Below, one piece after another: positions 6,352 through 8,177 of a stretch of DNA of 8,177 nt. A program made the translations under genes and the position numbers. The stretch is from Chthoniobacterales bacterium (GTDB lineage Bacteria; Verrucomicrobiota; Verrucomicrobiia; Chthoniobacterales; UBA10450): the NCBI GenBank assembly GCA_013695925.1, contig JACCZO010000322.1, positions 1 through 8,177 of the forward strand, written 5' to 3'. Numbering within the stretch: the stretch's first letter is position 1; each line of letters starts with the position of its first letter. The notes below the pieces were generated by a model. It saw nothing but the letters and a program-made list of their open reading frames with translations. It was not told the origin of the DNA and did not search any database.

Positions 6352-6669
6352 ATGGCCATCTTAAAAAAGAACGCTTTCTCACGGCGCGTGCCGGATCTCG
6401 TTACTGAAGAACTCGTTGCAGTGCTTTCCCGCCGGACCTCTTTCGAGTTTAAACAGCTCTTTGAGATCCTGCATGAGAATCTGCGGGCCCGGAGCGCGGC
6501 CAGTGGTGGTGAGGAAATGTTGCGGTTGCGGGCTTACGAAAAGCTCCAGAACCTGGTGGCCCGTGGGATGGTGAAAAAGACCGGCAAAAAATACAAAGGC
6601 CTGCCGTCAGCCCTGGCCAAGGCGTTGCTCCCGCCGAACGGACACGTCCCGACCGCGGCGTCCCGCTAA
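6352..6669 (+). CDS. Small hypothetical protein with winged-helix-like fold
   Basis: A 105-residue basic protein that I cannot assign to a named family. Seen: a Lys/Arg-rich N-terminus (LKKNAFSRRVPD), then helices at about 15-27 and 30-45 (SFEFKQLFEILHENLRAR), a Gly/Ser linker (49-53), a helix LRLRAYEKLQNLVARGMV (57-74), a hairpin-like KKTGKKYKGLP (75-85) and a disordered Pro/Ala tail. Helix, then 'L..L...GMV.K..KKYKG', resembles the recognition helix and wing of winged-helix proteins (MarR/PadR-like), so DNA binding is plausible but inferred. It stands 115 bases after the DUF3352-like gene and 33 bases before nuoA, with which it could be co-transcribed. The preceding gap holds short GC palindromes (CCGCCGGCGG at 6273-6282) and an AT-richer GATATGTTAG at 6330-6339, but no complete promoter that I trust. 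Length, codon phase and a plausible fold make it a real gene. Confidence 0.7.
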   Translation: MAILKKNAFSRRVPDLVTEELVAVLSRRTSFEFKQLFEILHENLRARSAASGGEEMLRLRAYEKLQNLVARGMVKKTGKKYKGLPSALAKALLPPNGHVPTAASR

Positions 6670-6679
6670 CCTGGCTTGC

Positions 6680-6695
6680 CCGCCACCTTTGGCGG
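6680..6695 (+). promoter_or_regulatory. Small hairpin overlapping a possible ribosome binding site of nuoA
   Basis: CCGCCA (6680-6685) and TGGCGG (6690-6695) form a 6-bp GC-rich stem with a 4-base loop. The right arm contains GGCGG, the only purine-rich candidate ribosome binding sequence, seven bases before the nuoA ATG. Folding would hide it. The stem is short and may be chance in GC-rich DNA. Confidence 0.25.
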
Positions 6696-6702
6696 TTGAA
6701 AA

Positions 6703-7074
6703 ATGATCCGAGAATACGTTCCAGTCCTGCTCCAGGCGACCGTGGCCGTCGGTTTTGCCGCCGGGGCGCTGATCGTCAGCGTGCTGTTGGGAAAATCAGG
6801 CCGGCGCACCCGGACGAAGGATTCCGCCTACGAATGCGGCATGGTGGCCCAAGGCGAGGGGCAACCGCGCTTCAGCGTGAAGTTTTACCTGGTCGCGATG
6901 CTTTTCATTCTTTTCGACCTGGAGATCGTCTTTATGTATCCATGGGCGGTGGTTTACCGCGAAGCGGTCGGGCAGAGCCACGTCATTCTCTGGAGCATGC
7001 TCAGCTTTGTTTCGATTCTCATGGTCGGGTATGTCTACGCCTTGAAAAAAGGCGCGCTCGATTGGAAAAAATAG
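6703..7074 (+). CDS. nuoA: NADH-quinone oxidoreductase subunit A (NuoA/ND3-like)
   Basis: A 123-residue small membrane subunit of respiratory complex I, which couples NADH oxidation by quinone to proton translocation in the cytoplasmic membrane. Seen: three membrane helices (about 8-29, 60-80, 93-114); the cytoplasmic loop between helices 1 and 2 with the conserved SAYECGM (41-47), where Cys45 corresponds to the ND3 loop cysteine near the quinone entrance; and the signature RFSVKFYLVAMLFILFDLEIVFMYPWA (56-82), with acidic Asp72 and Glu74 in helix 2. Length is normal for NuoA, and all hallmark residues are intact. In most genomes nuoA is followed immediately by nuoB, nuoC and so on. Here the next gene is a Dabb-domain protein, so this is an isolated copy or the organism's complex I genes are split. 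The ATG at 6703 gives the family N-terminus. Confidence 0.94.
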   Translation: MIREYVPVLLQATVAVGFAAGALIVSVLLGKSGRRTRTKDSAYECGMVAQGEGQPRFSVKFYLVAMLFILFDLEIVFMYPWAVVYREAVGQSHVILWSMLSFVSILMVGYVYALKKGALDWKK

Positions 7075-7173
7075 CATCGGGTTGCGGCCCGGGTGCCAAT
7101 TGATGGTGCGATCTCGCGCGCGGCGATTCCCCCTTGCGCCACCTTCGGGCCCCGCCTAATTAGCTATCCGCTC

Positions 7174-7491
7174 ATGGTTCATCACATCGGCCTCTATAAA
7201 CTAAAGCCAGGCGTTACGCCGGAGGAGACCGAGGAGATGATGATGAACGCGCGGATGCAGCTCCTCAAGATCGACGAGGTGTTGAGCATCAAGTGCGGCA
7301 AACGGGTCGATCCCCAAATCCCCTGGCCGTTTTTTATCGCGATCGATTTTGAGTCGATGGATAAACAGGCGATTTTTCGGGAGGACCCGATCTACATCAA
7401 GTTTGTCGAGGAAGTGATCAAGCCCAAGACGTCGGAGTATCTCGCGTTGGATTATGAGATGGATCCGGGCAAGGACGTTAACCTTTCCTAG
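7174..7491 (+). CDS. Dabb (stress-responsive alpha/beta barrel) domain protein
   Basis: A 105-residue protein of the Dabb family (dimeric alpha/beta barrel, ferredoxin-like fold). Seen: the opening strand MVHHIGLYKLKPGVTPEETEEM (1-22), with the typical 'H.....K.KPG.. ee' pattern; a central LLKIDEVLSIKCGKRV; strand FFIAIDFESM; then FREDPIYIKFVEEVIKP (about 66-82), matching the family's 'y..dP.H..f........'. Most characterised members are small dimeric proteins: plant stress proteins, olivetolic acid cyclase, and bacterial proteins mostly of unknown role. No catalytic function can be assigned. The frame is open from 7093, but that stretch has no family resemblance, so I chose the ATG at 7174. 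The start lies 99 bases after nuoA, preceded by an AT-rich CTAATTAG (7156-7163) and no Shine-Dalgarno sequence; it could be co-transcribed with nuoA or have its own promoter. Confidence 0.85.
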   Translation: MVHHIGLYKLKPGVTPEETEEMMMNARMQLLKIDEVLSIKCGKRVDPQIPWPFFIAIDFESMDKQAIFREDPIYIKFVEEVIKPKTSEYLALDYEMDPGKDVNLS

Positions 7492-7504
7492 GGCTTCGGC
7501 TCGA

Positions 7505-7528
7505 CGGCTCGAGAGGCTTTCCGAGCCG
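7505..7528 (+). terminator. Possible terminator hairpin after the Dabb gene
   Basis: CGGCTCG (7505-7511) pairs with CGAGCCG (7522-7528) around a 10-base loop, starting 13 bases after the Dabb stop codon. The left arm is also present as a tandem copy at 7497-7503, so two alternative stems are possible. No U-run follows directly; a TTTT occurs only about 30 bases later. Position is right, strength is modest. Confidence 0.4.
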
Positions 7529-7591
7529 GCCGGACACCGTCTTTCCTGCTCCTGATTTTAAGATCCGGTCCGCGCCTTCCGGATTTCCCAC

Positions 7592-8177
7592 ATGCAAATC
7601 GGTTATCTCTATTCGCGCTACCCAGTTCTCTCCCAGACTTTTTGCGACATGGAGATGCTGGAGTTGGAGCGGCGCGATTACGATTTGTTGATCGGCGCCG
7701 TCCATCCCCCGCTCACCACTCTGCGCCATGAACATATCGCCCGTTTTCGCGCGCCGGTTTATTACGCGCCCCCCGCACCGGTCATGGCACTCTGGGAAAA
7801 AGCCACTCGCGAGGCGGAGCGCTGGCCGCAGGGCTTGATCGAGCGGCACGAAGGCAAATACGGGCCGGCTTTCAAGGCGGCGCTGCGCGCCCGGAACGCT
7901 TCCTATTTTGCCGATCTCTTTACCCGCAGAGGGATTCGCCACTTTCACGTTCATTTCGCCAATCGCGCCGCGCATACCGCGCTCTTTGTGAAGGAAATTT
8001 CCGGCCTTCCGTTCAGCATCACGGCGCACGGCCAGGATTTCATGTCCGACCTCGGGCAGGACGACTTGCTCCGCGAGATTTGCAACGCGGCGGAATTTGT
8101 CGCGGTCGAGACCGATTACAGCCGTGGTCTGCTCCAGGAGCGTTGTCCCGAAGCGGCGGGGAAAATCTATCGTGTCT
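7592..8177 (+). CDS. Glycosyltransferase (GT-B, family 4-like), N-terminal part, cut by window edge
   Basis: The frame is open from the ATG at 7592 to the window end, giving 195 residues of an N-terminal GT-B domain. Members transfer a sugar from a nucleotide-sugar donor, usually to a growing cell-surface polysaccharide or lipid carrier at the inner face of the membrane. Seen: the start IGYLYSRYPVLSQTFCDMEMLELERR (3-28), which is typical of WcaL/colanic-acid-like glycosyltransferases ('YP..SetFi..Ei..L...G'); HFHVHFANRAAHTALFVKEISGLPF (117-141); the acceptor-side ITAHGQDF (143-150); and AEFVAVETDYSRGLL (167-181), which corresponds to the 'ad.vv.vS.y.r..l' stretch. The donor-binding C-terminal domain (E-x7-E motif) lies beyond the window. 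A TRP-rich insertion at about 65-95 looks like a short helical excursion. The gene follows a probable terminator, and a 6-bp inverted repeat (ATCCGG 7563-7568 / CCGGAT 7579-7584) lies just before the start. No Shine-Dalgarno sequence. It may begin a polysaccharide locus to the right. Confidence 0.85.
   Translation, partial: MQIGYLYSRYPVLSQTFCDMEMLELERRDYDLLIGAVHPPLTTLRHEHIARFRAPVYYAPPAPVMALWEKATREAERWPQGLIERHEGKYGPAFKAALRARNASYFADLFTRRGIRHFHVHFANRAAHTALFVKEISGLPFSITAHGQDFMSDLGQDDLLREICNAAEFVAVETDYSRGLLQERCPEAAGKIYRV

Noticed and set aside
6696..7103. A 135-codon frame overlapping nuoA from a TTG start
   Set aside because: Shadow of nuoA in another phase: Arg-rich, no domain, while NuoA is unmistakable.
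7478..8029. A 183-codon minus-strand frame opposite the glycosyltransferase
   Set aside because: The plus strand encodes a clear GT-B N-terminal domain without stops, and the minus-strand product has no family features.
1..8177. CRISPR array, tRNA or rRNA gene, transposase, toxin-antitoxin or defence system
   Set aside because: Both strands were read for direct repeats with spacers, tRNA-like cloverleaf signatures and known defence or transposase motifs; nothing was found.

Overview
The window is GC-rich bacterial DNA, densely packed on both strands. Gene content suggests a soil- or freshwater-type Verrucomicrobiota bacterium or a PVC relative. The main pointers are a UVR-motif protein with an N-terminal block I associate with Planctomycetes/Verrucomicrobia, a DUF3352-like anchored protein, and almost no Shine-Dalgarno sequences. 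This placement is an inference from recognised protein families, not from a marker gene. No RNA gene, CRISPR array, transposase or phage module is visible.

Layout. Positions 1-2117 (minus strand) form a probable three-gene operon: a UVR-motif protein, a cytosolic sulfite-oxidase-like molybdopterin enzyme, and an EamA/DMT-type exporter that runs off the left edge. The last two overlap by four bases (GTGA), and a candidate promoter lies just before the first gene. A 56-bp palindromic element separates this operon from the divergent xerD (2221-3111, plus), which has a complete catalytic residue set. xerD converges with a FIST-domain sensor gene (3180-4349, minus) across a long hairpin built from CCCAT/ATGGG words. 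Divergent from the FIST gene is a 601-residue membrane-anchored DUF3352-like protein (4431-6236, plus). It is followed by a small winged-helix-like protein (6352-6669), nuoA without nuoB (6703-7074), a Dabb-domain protein (7174-7491) and the start of a glycosyltransferase (7592 to the right edge).

The genes do not add up to one recognisable pathway. Most look like housekeeping or general-purpose functions (chromosome dimer resolution, respiration, export, envelope glycan synthesis), and I see no convincing new multi-gene system. The signals that the genes do not explain are at the DNA level: the word GCCTAACGA occurs five times in the first 2.9 kb, a palindromic element abuts the xerD start codon, and the convergent hairpin has a regular 9/10-base word spacing. 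The isolated nuoA is the main oddity of gene order.
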